This document shows, piece after piece, positions 1-5,270 of a stretch of DNA of 5,270 nt; position 1 is the first letter of the stretch, and each line of letters starts with the position of its first letter. The position numbers and the translations under genes were made by a program. The notes below the pieces were generated by a model. The model searched no databases, had not been told where the DNA came from, and saw only the letters and a list, made by a program, of their open reading frames with translations. Source of the DNA: an uncultured Anaerolineaceae bacterium (lineage in GTDB: Bacteria > Chloroflexota > Anaerolineae > Promineifilales > Promineifilaceae); assembly GCA_937967805.1 (NCBI GenBank), contig CALBTC010000457.1, positions 1-5,270 of the forward strand, in the 5' to 3' direction.

Positions 1-2
1 AA

Positions 3-1874
3 GATTACCGCATTGTGCATGAGTTTAAGCCGGTGAAAAAGCGGCAGTTCTCCCGGCGTGAATATGTCTTTAAAGATTACGAATTTCGTATTTTCCAAAT
101 CGAAATGCAGCCGCGCCATCCGCTCTCTCGTGAAGAGTTTGAATGGTACGCCCAGCGTTTTTCCAAGGATCGGGAGAACAAGCTTATCTCCCGCGCCGAA
201 ATTGAGCGGCTGCGCACCATCGACAACCGCCCCATTTCCGAGACGACGCGGATGATTTTGCAGGAATTGGGCGAAATCACTTCTGCAGAAGGCTCGGATT
301 TGACGGTGACGCTTGATTTTGAGCTGGAGAATGAGGACGTGGTGGTGAGCCGCGGCCGGGCCAACGTGCTGGCGCGGCTGGTGAATCCGCTGTTTGGCAA
401 TCTGGTAGAAAACGCCACGCTGGAAGTTTTACCTTCCAATGGGTATGAGACGGAACGAGATTCGGCCGTTTTGCCCGTGGGCACGTTAGACGCCGGGCAG
501 GAGTTCCCGGTCTCGATCTGGCTCCAGCCGCGCGAAAAGCAAACCAGCCTCACCATTCGCCTGACCTATTATGATGTGCGCGGCCATGAATATCGCCAGC
601 TTATTGAAAAGCCGGTGAGCTTCCAGGCGCAGGAACGCTCGATGTTTCACATCGACAACCCGTACGTGGTGGGCAAGCCGTTGACCCCGGCGTCTGAAGA
701 GCTGTACAAGGGGCGTGAGGATGTGTTCATGTGGATTGAGGAAAATTTGCTGGGCAAGACGCAGCCGCATACGCTTATTTTGTACGGCCAGCGGCGCATG
801 GGCAAGACCTCTACCCTTTACCAACTGGTCGGCGGCAAGCGGGGCAAAACCATCCGTGAATATCCGGGCTATCCGATTTACCCGGTGTACATCGACCTAC
901 AGCGGCTGGCCGGCTGTGAAATGCCCGAGTTTTTTGCTCGCTTCAGCCAGCACATCGTGCGCAATCTGCACAAGCGCGGCATTGAGATCACGCCGCCGGA
1001 AAACTGGTCTACCAACGGCACAATTTTTAGCGAATTTGACCAATTTTTAGACCAGATCGAAGATACTTTGCCGCCCAATGGCCTGCTGGTGCTCATCATT
1101 GACGAGATGGAGCAGCTTCAGGAGAGTGTGGAGCGCGGCCGGTTGTCGCCCGACATCTTCCCCTACCTGCGCTCCTTGATGCAGCACCGGACGCGCATCA
1201 CCTTTATCCTGGCGGGCACCAACCAACTGGTGGAGGATTTTTGGAGCATTATTTTCCACGTGGGTATTAGCCGAGAAATTGATTACCTCAGCCGTGAAGA
1301 GACGGAAACGTTGATTCGCGAGCCGGTAGCCCCCATGATTCAGTATGATGATCTGGCAGTGGACCGCATCTGGCTGACAACGCGCGGGCATCCTTACTTT
1401 AGCCAGCTAATTTGCCATCGCCTGGTGAGTTCAACCAACCTGGAAGGGCGACGCAGCAAGCTGATTACGATTGGGGACGTGCGTGAGACGATTAATTTAG
1501 TCATCGAAGAGGATGACAGCCATCTACAGCATCTTTGGAATGAGAGTACGGCCGTAGAACGCTATGTCATGGCATCGTTGGCCGGAACCCATGACATCGG
1601 CGAAGAAAGCGTATCGCGCGCCGAAATTTCGGCGCGGCTGCGCGAAACCACCTATTCCGAAGATGCCATCAATATGGCCTTGAAGCAGTTGGAAGTGCGG
1701 CGCCTGCTGACGCGGGTGCCGGTGGAACGGCAAATTCAGCGGCGGCTGGCGCAGCCTAACGGCTGGGAACCTACGCTGATCAGCAAAGATTATGCGTATG
1801 CCATCTCGTTTGACCTGCTGCGGCGCTGGGTGGCGCGCAAACATCCGTTGGGTTCACTTTTATCGACGACTTAG
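3..1874 (+). CDS. AAA/STAND-type P-loop ATPase with beta-rich middle domain, 5' partial
   Basis: The reading frame is open to the left edge (Asp-Tyr-Arg-Ile before the GTG at 15), so the true start is probably outside the window; the GTG at 15 is only the first possible start inside. Counting from that GTG (619 residues), residues 1-90 are charged and helical with no family I recognise. Residues about 95-205 alternate in a beta-sandwich manner and resemble an Ig/CARDB-like domain. From about 215 comes a P-loop NTPase: entry motif NPYVVGKPL (215-223), Walker A GQRRMGKTS (258-266), Walker B LVLIIDE (358-364), a sensor-1-like strand ending LAGTN (399-403), and GHPYFSQ (458-464). Residues 510-607 fit a winged-helix-type tail. 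Family knowledge: such ATPases are switch-like regulators, usually cytoplasmic, often linked to signalling or defence. The substrate or partner cannot be read from the sequence. The downstream gene carries a related ATPase module. Confident on ATPase, low on role. Confidence 0.85.
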   Translation, partial: DYRIVHEFKPVKKRQFSRREYVFKDYEFRIFQIEMQPRHPLSREEFEWYAQRFSKDRENKLISRAEIERLRTIDNRPISETTRMILQELGEITSAEGSDLTVTLDFELENEDVVVSRGRANVLARLVNPLFGNLVENATLEVLPSNGYETERDSAVLPVGTLDAGQEFPVSIWLQPREKQTSLTIRLTYYDVRGHEYRQLIEKPVSFQAQERSMFHIDNPYVVGKPLTPASEELYKGREDVFMWIEENLLGKTQPHTLILYGQRRMGKTSTLYQLVGGKRGKTIREYPGYPIYPVYIDLQRLAGCEMPEFFARFSQHIVRNLHKRGIEITPPENWSTNGTIFSEFDQFLDQIEDTLPPNGLLVLIIDEMEQLQESVERGRLSPDIFPYLRSLMQHRTRITFILAGTNQLVEDFWSIIFHVGISREIDYLSREETETLIREPVAPMIQYDDLAVDRIWLTTRGHPYFSQLICHRLVSSTNLEGRRSKLITIGDVRETINLVIEEDDSHLQHLWNESTAVERYVMASLAGTHDIGEESVSRAEISARLRETTYSEDAINMALKQLEVRRLLTRVPVERQIQRRLAQPNGWEPTLISKDYAYAISFDLLRRWVARKHPLGSLLSTT

Positions 1875-1890
1875 GCACGGTAAGTGATGC

Positions 1891-1921
1891 GTGAAACGTG
1901 AAGAGGTAAATCACGTTTCAC
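1891..1921. repeat. Perfect 11-bp inverted repeat in the gap between the two ATPase genes
   Basis: GTGAAACGTGA at 1891-1901 is exactly complementary to TCACGTTTCAC at 1911-1921, with a 9-nt loop. It starts 17 bp after the stop of the first ATPase gene and ends 55 bp before the start of the second. No T-run follows directly (the next bases are taaaaccta), so it is not a standard intrinsic terminator. It could be an operator for a dimeric regulator, an mRNA hairpin, or a dispersed intergenic repeat. The symmetry is seen directly; the function is inference. Confidence 0.7.
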
Positions 1922-1928
1922 TAAAACC

Positions 1929-1934
1929 TATAAA
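1929..1934 (+). promoter_or_regulatory. Possible -10 element (TATAAA) for the second ATPase gene
   Basis: TATAAA lies 8 bp after the inverted repeat and would place transcription start near 1941, giving a leader of about 36 nt before the ATG at 1977. No convincing -35 hexamer sits 16-18 bp upstream; that position falls in the loop and right arm of the inverted repeat. If real, the promoter would depend on, or be blocked by, a protein bound to the repeat. Weak call. Confidence 0.25.
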
Positions 1935-1976
1935 ATCCGAAGGCCCAAGTTTTTATTTTGGTGGAGCTGTATTTTT

Positions 1977-3275
1977 ATGTCGTACATTGTTGGACATCCA
2001 ATCAAACACCCGGCCGATTTTTACGGCCGTCATGAACAAGTCACCCGCTTTTTTGAAATCATCGGCGGGCGTCAGGCGCAGTCCGTTAGTGTCTTGGGGG
2101 TACGCCGGGCGGGTAAAACGTCATTTTTGCAATATGTGGCCCATCCCACGACGATGGCCCGCTATTTGCCCGACCCCGATGAGTACACCATGGTTTACCT
2201 GGATGTCTCATCCTGCAAAACCCCATCCGACTTTTATTACCGCCTGCTGCAGCGGCTAAAGGTGAGCTTGGGCAAGGCAAAAACCGGTTTCTTGTGGAAA
2301 GAATCCCCCCTGGGCCAGACCAAGCTGTACGACATTGAGGCATATCTGTGCCACTTCCCAGAAAAACGCATTGTGCTGCTGCTGGACGAGTTTGATCATT
2401 TGCGCACTGAATCATTTACCCAGGATTTTTTGACGGAGCTGCGGGCCATGACCGGCGTGCTGGAATACGATCTGGCCTGTGTCACAGCCTCTTACTGGGA
2501 TTTATACACGCTTGGAACGCGCCTGGGCCTGCCGCCGACCTCGCCCTTCTATAACATTTTTTATCCGACACCCATTTACATGTCTGCCCTGGAGCTGACA
2601 GAGGCGACTGAACTGATTGACACGCCGGCGGCTAAAGGGGGCGTGCACTTCAGCGAGGAAGAGATGTTTGACATCCAGGAGCAGGCGGGGTCGCTGCCGT
2701 TTTTTGTGCAGGCAACGGCCGCTAAATGGTTCCAGCGCAAGCGGGCCGGCAGCGCGCCTGATGCGGAGGCAATTCGGCAGCAGTTGGCCGCCGATCTGGC
2801 GCCCTACTTCGATCAATGGTGGCGTAATTTTGACAGCAGCGAGCGGCACATTTTGCTCGCGGTGGCCGGGGAACGGCCGTTAACTGAGCTGGATTACCCC
2901 CCCATCGAGCTAGATGCCATCGTGCGCCGCCTGCACGGGTATGGTTTGGTTTATAAAGCGGACAGAGATGTGTATGTGAACGGCCGAATTTTTAAAACCT
3001 GGCTGCGGCAATATGCCCAGATGAAGCCAGCCAAACCTGTAGCCGTGACACCATACACCGGCGCAGAACTGGCCCGCATTCGACATGCGCTGGTAGATTC
3101 TTTTGATCTTGATGAACTGCGCACGCTCTGTTTTGATCTGGGCATGGATTTTGAATCTTTGCCGGGACAAAGCAAGCCGGCCAAAGCGCGCGAAATGGTC
3201 AACTATTGGCGCAACCGGCACGATCTCAGCCCCCTCACTGATGCTATCCGCCTTGAGCGTGGCAACATCATCTAA
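1977..3275 (+). CDS. AAA/STAND-type ATPase with C-terminal effector-associated (EAD7-like) domain
   Basis: This is a complete 432-aa protein. The ATG follows GGTGGAG (1960-1966), and the conserved entry motif YIVGHP begins at residue 3, which supports this start. Domains: entry motif with Tyr-Gly-Arg (residues 3-18), Walker A GVRRAGKTS (41-49), Walker B IVLLLDEFD (132-140), a sensor-like strand CVTAS (168-172), a GSLPFFVQ motif (238-245) matching GHPYFSQ of the upstream protein, a winged-helix-like segment (about 283-347), a short Pro/Val linker, and a compact helical domain (361-430). That last domain carries F376, E380-L381-R382, LCFDLG (384-389), L395-P-G, K403-A-R-E-M-V and Y410. The pattern matches, from memory, effector-associated domain 7, an adaptor of NTP-dependent bacterial conflict systems that recruits an effector with a like domain. 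No signal peptide or membrane segment is seen, so it is probably cytoplasmic. No effector carrying the same domain lies in this window. The gene ends with tandem stops TAATAA. ATPase call firm; EAD call good but needs a profile search. Confidence 0.88.
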   Translation: MSYIVGHPIKHPADFYGRHEQVTRFFEIIGGRQAQSVSVLGVRRAGKTSFLQYVAHPTTMARYLPDPDEYTMVYLDVSSCKTPSDFYYRLLQRLKVSLGKAKTGFLWKESPLGQTKLYDIEAYLCHFPEKRIVLLLDEFDHLRTESFTQDFLTELRAMTGVLEYDLACVTASYWDLYTLGTRLGLPPTSPFYNIFYPTPIYMSALELTEATELIDTPAAKGGVHFSEEEMFDIQEQAGSLPFFVQATAAKWFQRKRAGSAPDAEAIRQQLAADLAPYFDQWWRNFDSSERHILLAVAGERPLTELDYPPIELDAIVRRLHGYGLVYKADRDVYVNGRIFKTWLRQYAQMKPAKPVAVTPYTGAELARIRHALVDSFDLDELRTLCFDLGMDFESLPGQSKPAKAREMVNYWRNRHDLSPLTDAIRLERGNII

Positions 3276-3285
3276 TAAGCGTTTC

Positions 3286-3314
3286 TTGATTCTACCCCCA
3301 TCCATCACTATAAT
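3286..3314 (+). promoter_or_regulatory. Sigma70-type promoter (TTGATT - 17 bp - TATAAT)
   Basis: TTGATT at 3286-3291 and a perfect TATAAT at 3309-3314 are separated by exactly 17 bp. Transcription would begin near 3321, giving a leader of about 36 nt before the ATG at 3357. It starts 8 bp after the second of the tandem stop codons of the upstream ATPase gene, so the small gene downstream is probably its own transcription unit. This is the clearest promoter in the window. Confidence 0.7.
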
Positions 3315-3343
3315 GCAGGCACTGAAAAGAACGCGTTGCAATT

Positions 3344-3347
3344 GAGG
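3344..3347 (+). promoter_or_regulatory. Ribosome binding site that decides the start of the small beta-repeat gene
   Basis: GAGG sits 9 nt before the ATG at 3357 but directly abuts the in-frame ATG at 3348 and lies downstream of the TTG at 3336. Only the ATG at 3357 has usable spacing. Confidence 0.6.
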
Positions 3348-3356
3348 ATGGATGAT

Positions 3357-3707
3357 ATGGTACCAATTTATCGTACGGATGGTGAATGGGTAGCAGTTTA
3401 CACCAATGGTCACGTTTTTAACGTGGATGGCGAGTGGATTGGCTTTACCGTAGGCCGAGACGTATATGATACAGGTGGCCTTTACCTCGGCTTTTTAAGT
3501 GATGATAAGCGGCTGCTGCGCAAGCGCACGCGTCCGGTAGACAAGCTGCGGCTGGAGCCGCCGCCGCGCCCCGAACGGCCGAAAATTCCCGCCAACATGC
3601 CCCTGGCTCCGCTGCTGCCGTCTTTGCCGCACCAGATTATCGACATGTTTGAAGAATACCCCGAACGGCTCATTTATGTTTCTGAGACCCGCCCCGACAT
3701 GGAATAA
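3357..3707 (+). CDS. Small hypothetical protein with three short beta repeats and proline-rich tail
   Basis: This 116-aa protein starts at the ATG at 3357, chosen because GAGG lies 9 nt upstream; the in-frame TTG at 3336 and ATG at 3348 would add 7 or 3 residues and have poorer spacing. Residues 8-53 fall into three units of about 15 residues: DGEWVAVYTNGHVFN (8-22), DGEWIGFTVGRDVYD (24-38) and TGGLYLGFLSDDKRLL (39-54). Each is rich in Gly and aromatics and fits one or two beta strands. The pattern recalls small '4-fold beta flower'-type hypothetical proteins, a name I offer with caution. A basic stretch (51-66) and a proline-rich region (68-92) follow, then an acidic C-terminus. There is no signal peptide or membrane helix, so it is probably cytoplasmic. 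It has its own promoter just upstream. The biochemical role is unknown. Confidence 0.8.
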   Translation: MVPIYRTDGEWVAVYTNGHVFNVDGEWIGFTVGRDVYDTGGLYLGFLSDDKRLLRKRTRPVDKLRLEPPPRPERPKIPANMPLAPLLPSLPHQIIDMFEEYPERLIYVSETRPDME

Positions 3708-3803
3708 AGCAATTAGCCACAGAGTAAATGGAGAGAATTGAGACGTGGATCCGTTGGCAAAGGTCTTTGGGAATTTTGTGGCAAATCAAAGCATAGGTAC
3801 TAA
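3708..3803. other. Intergenic gap before the thioesterase gene, with a possible 20-codon leader ORF
   Basis: This gap has no terminator-like hairpin and no convincing promoter. It contains GGAGAG (3730-3735) followed after 9 nt by GTG at 3745, which opens a 20-codon frame ending in TGA at 3805-3807. That stop overlaps the thioesterase ATG (ATGA at 3804-3807). An in-frame TGA at 3739-3741 closes the frame just upstream, so the mini-ORF is isolated. It may be a leader that couples translation, or it may be chance. Confidence 0.35.
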
Positions 3804-4289
3804 ATGAGCGATATTGAAGGAAAACGGCCGTCTGAATCCCAGATTACACTGACCCAACTGATGGGCCCGACCAACGCCAATAACCTGGGCAATGTTCATG
3901 GTGGTTTTATCATGAAGCTGTGCGATGAGGCGGGGGGAATGGCCGCTACCAAACATGCCCGCCGTCCCGCCGTGACTGTAGCCGTAGACTCGATGGCCTT
4001 TCACTCGCCGGTGAGTATCGGTAATCTGATGACGGTGCGGGCTGAAGTGACCTGGGTCGGGCGCACCTCGATGGAAACGCGTGTGGTCGTAACCGCCGAA
4101 AACGTCATCAGTGGCGACGTGACGCACACTAACACCGCATATTTTGTTTATGTGGCGCTGGATGCAAACGGCCGTCCCGTCCCTGTGCCGCCCCTTGTTT
4201 TGCAAACCGAAGAAGAAAAAGCACGGTTTGATCGCGCCGCCAACCGGCAGGCGCTTCGTTTGCAACACCGGCATCAGGAAGAGTTATGA
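3804..4289 (+). CDS. Hotdog-fold acyl-CoA thioesterase (YciA/ACOT-like)
   Basis: This 161-aa protein is predicted to hydrolyse acyl-CoA to free fatty acid and CoA in the cytoplasm. It has the acyl-CoA hydrolase signature: the TNANNLGNVHGG segment (23-34) at the start of the central hotdog helix, the likely catalytic Asp/Glu pair D41-E42, and a conserved VDSMAFHSPVSIGN segment (61-74) corresponding to the family's 'F..P...G' motif. The core ends near AYFVYVALD (112-120), followed by PVPVPPL and a charged helical tail typical of the single-domain members. Length is normal for the family, which forms trimers or hexamers of hotdog dimers. An in-frame TAA at 3801-3803 directly precedes the ATG, so no longer N-terminus is possible; only AGG (3795-3797) is near as a ribosome binding site. 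The last codon and stop overlap the next gene's ATG, suggesting one operon. Chain-length specificity cannot be read. Confidence 0.92.
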   Translation: MSDIEGKRPSESQITLTQLMGPTNANNLGNVHGGFIMKLCDEAGGMAATKHARRPAVTVAVDSMAFHSPVSIGNLMTVRAEVTWVGRTSMETRVVVTAENVISGDVTHTNTAYFVYVALDANGRPVPVPPLVLQTEEEKARFDRAANRQALRLQHRHQEEL

Positions 4290-5270
4290 GCGAGCGCCAA
4301 TCCAGGCTGCTAGATATTTTGCGGCACGCTTCCGCCGCCAAAATTACCGCGCTGCCCGATGCCGACCTGGGCCGGGCGGAAATTGAGCCTTTCCCCTTTT
4401 TGGCCATCGTCGGCCAGGTAGAGATGAAGCTGGCGCTGACCCTGTCGCTCATAAACCCGGAGGTGGGTGGGGTGCTGCTCATTGGTCCGCGCGGTACGGC
4501 CAAGACAACGGCCGTTCGCTCCCTCACCGATTTGCTGCCCACCGTCAAGCACAGCCTGTGCGTCCACGGCTGCACCGAAGAGATGATCGAGCAGTTTGGC
4601 ATGGACGGCGTGTGCCAGGATTGCGCCACTAAATTCGGCCATGGCGAACCGCTCACCACGGTTGACAAAGTGCGCATCTTCGAGCTGCCGCTCAACGCCC
4701 GGTTGGAAGATGTGGTTGGTGGTATTAATGAACGCGTGGCGTTGGAGCAGAACCGGGTGCGGCTGGAGCGCGGCATCCTGGGCTACGCCGACCGGCACAT
4801 CTTGTACATCGACGAGGTGAATCTGCTCGATGACGTTATCACCGATGCCATTTTGGATGCAGCAGCGCAGGGACATTACACCGTGCGCCGTGGTCCGCTG
4901 AAGATGACCTACAATGCCCGCCTCATGCTCATCGGCTCCATGAACCCGGAAGAAGGGCGATTGCGGCCGCAGCTAATGGATCGTTTTGGCCTGCGTGCCG
5001 TCGTGCGCGGCCTGGACGAGCCGCAAATGCGCTACCAGGCGTACGAGCGGGCAATGGCCTACAAAAATCGGCCAGAACTGTTTGCCGCCAGCTATGCCGC
5101 GGGCACATTGGCTTTGGCCGAAGAAATCCAGCAGGCCCGAGACCGCCTGCCGACCGTGGCGGTGAGCGACGCCGCCCGAGTGTTGGGCCTGGCGCTGGTC
5201 GAAAAACTGGCGATTGATTCCAATCGGGCAGAGATTCCGCTGTTTGAGGCGGCCCGGGCCCACGCCACGT
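4286..5270 (+). CDS. Magnesium chelatase subunit I-like AAA+ ATPase (ChlI/BchI family), 3' partial
   Basis: 328 residues are visible; the frame runs off the right edge without a stop. The ATG at 4286 overlaps the thioesterase stop by 4 bp (ATGA) and is preceded by AGGA (4276-4279) at 6-nt spacing. Features: conserved N-terminal IVGQVEMKLAL (41-51), Walker A GPRGTAKT (67-74), four cysteines C92, C96, C110, C113 in a metal-site-like arrangement, LEDVVGGI (140-147), Walker B HILYIDEVNLLDD (171-183), hairpin insert around 199-212, sensor GSMNPEEG (217-224), and RPQLMDRFGL (227-236) with the likely arginine finger. The lid-domain segment ends near residue 328. In this family the hexameric ATPase drives metal insertion into a tetrapyrrole together with a vWA subunit D and a large subunit H; many non-phototrophs keep I-like proteins fused to or paired with a vWA domain for cobalt chelation or unknown work. 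Which one applies depends on sequence beyond the edge. Family call firm; metal and substrate not determinable. Confidence 0.9.
   Translation, partial: MSERQSRLLDILRHASAAKITALPDADLGRAEIEPFPFLAIVGQVEMKLALTLSLINPEVGGVLLIGPRGTAKTTAVRSLTDLLPTVKHSLCVHGCTEEMIEQFGMDGVCQDCATKFGHGEPLTTVDKVRIFELPLNARLEDVVGGINERVALEQNRVRLERGILGYADRHILYIDEVNLLDDVITDAILDAAAQGHYTVRRGPLKMTYNARLMLIGSMNPEEGRLRPQLMDRFGLRAVVRGLDEPQMRYQAYERAMAYKNRPELFAASYAAGTLALAEEIQQARDRLPTVAVSDAARVLGLALVEKLAIDSNRAEIPLFEAARAHAT

Noticed and set aside
1891..1960. Intrinsic terminator for the first ATPase gene
   Set aside because: The hairpin is AT-moderate and not followed by a T-run; the nearest T-rich stretch begins about 28 nt later.
1891..2259. 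Plus-strand frame starting with the GTG of the inverted repeat
   Set aside because: It overlaps the Walker A region of the real ATPase gene in another frame, and its translation is not family-like; its start is just the first base triplet of the palindrome.
3299..3354. 8-bp inverted repeat CATCCATC / GATGGATG around the small-gene leader
   Set aside because: The left arm lies in the promoter spacer upstream of the predicted transcription start, so no RNA hairpin would form; short and low in complexity.
2910..3413. Minus-strand frame of 167 codons covering the end of the second ATPase and the following gap
   Set aside because: It is antisense to the EAD-like region and to the good sigma70 promoter, with no recognisable motif.
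3767..3796. Possible promoter TTGGGA ... AGCATA before the thioesterase
   Set aside because: The -10 match is poor and it would give almost no leader before the ATG at 3804.
4129..4876. Long open frames on the minus strand (4129-4776 and 4310-4876)
   Set aside because: They lie opposite the thioesterase end and the clearly recognisable chelatase ATPase, have no family resemblance and are rich in Arg/Ser or Gln/His, as expected for antisense frames of GC-rich genes.
1..5270. tRNA, rRNA, CRISPR array, insertion sequence or phage attachment site
   Set aside because: Nothing seen: no regularly spaced repeats, no transposase-like frame, no terminal inverted repeats, and no cloverleaf-like stretch in the gaps.

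Overview
The window holds five protein-coding genes, all on the + strand, and short gaps between them. Two of the genes are cut by the window edges. GC content is moderately high, start signals are Shine-Dalgarno type, and the two ATPases belong to a style of large regulatory NTPase common in morphologically complex bacteria. Together with the closest remembered protein families, this suggests an environmental Chloroflexota (Anaerolineae/Caldilineae-like) genome. That placement is inference; no rRNA or marker gene is present to prove it.

Positions 1-3275 carry two consecutive P-loop ATPases of the AAA/STAND type. The first (5' end outside the window) has a helical N-terminus, a beta-sandwich-like middle and a C-terminal ATPase module with winged-helix-like tail. 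The second (432 aa) has the same ATPase module, entered by the same Tyr-x-Val-Gly-x-Pro ... Gly-Arg motif, and ends in a roughly 70-residue domain that looks like an effector-associated domain (EAD7-like). Such domains are small helical adaptors known from NTP-dependent bacterial conflict and immunity systems. The pair is the best candidate here for an undescribed system. The 102-bp gap between them holds a perfect 11-bp inverted repeat next to a possible -10 element.

Positions 3276-3707 hold a separately promoted small gene: a near-consensus sigma70 promoter (TTGATT, 17-bp spacer, TATAAT), a short leader, and a 116-aa protein made of three short beta repeats and a proline-rich tail.

Positions 3804-5270 hold a hotdog-fold acyl-CoA thioesterase (YciA/ACOT-like) whose stop overlaps the start of a magnesium-chelatase subunit I-like AAA+ ATPase, which runs off the right edge. 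A 20-codon mini-ORF with a good ribosome binding site ends exactly on the thioesterase start and may couple its translation.

Across all genes the palindrome CGGCCG, especially ACGGCCGT, is much more frequent than expected and occurs in all three codon phases. This points to a DNA-level iterated palindrome in the genome.
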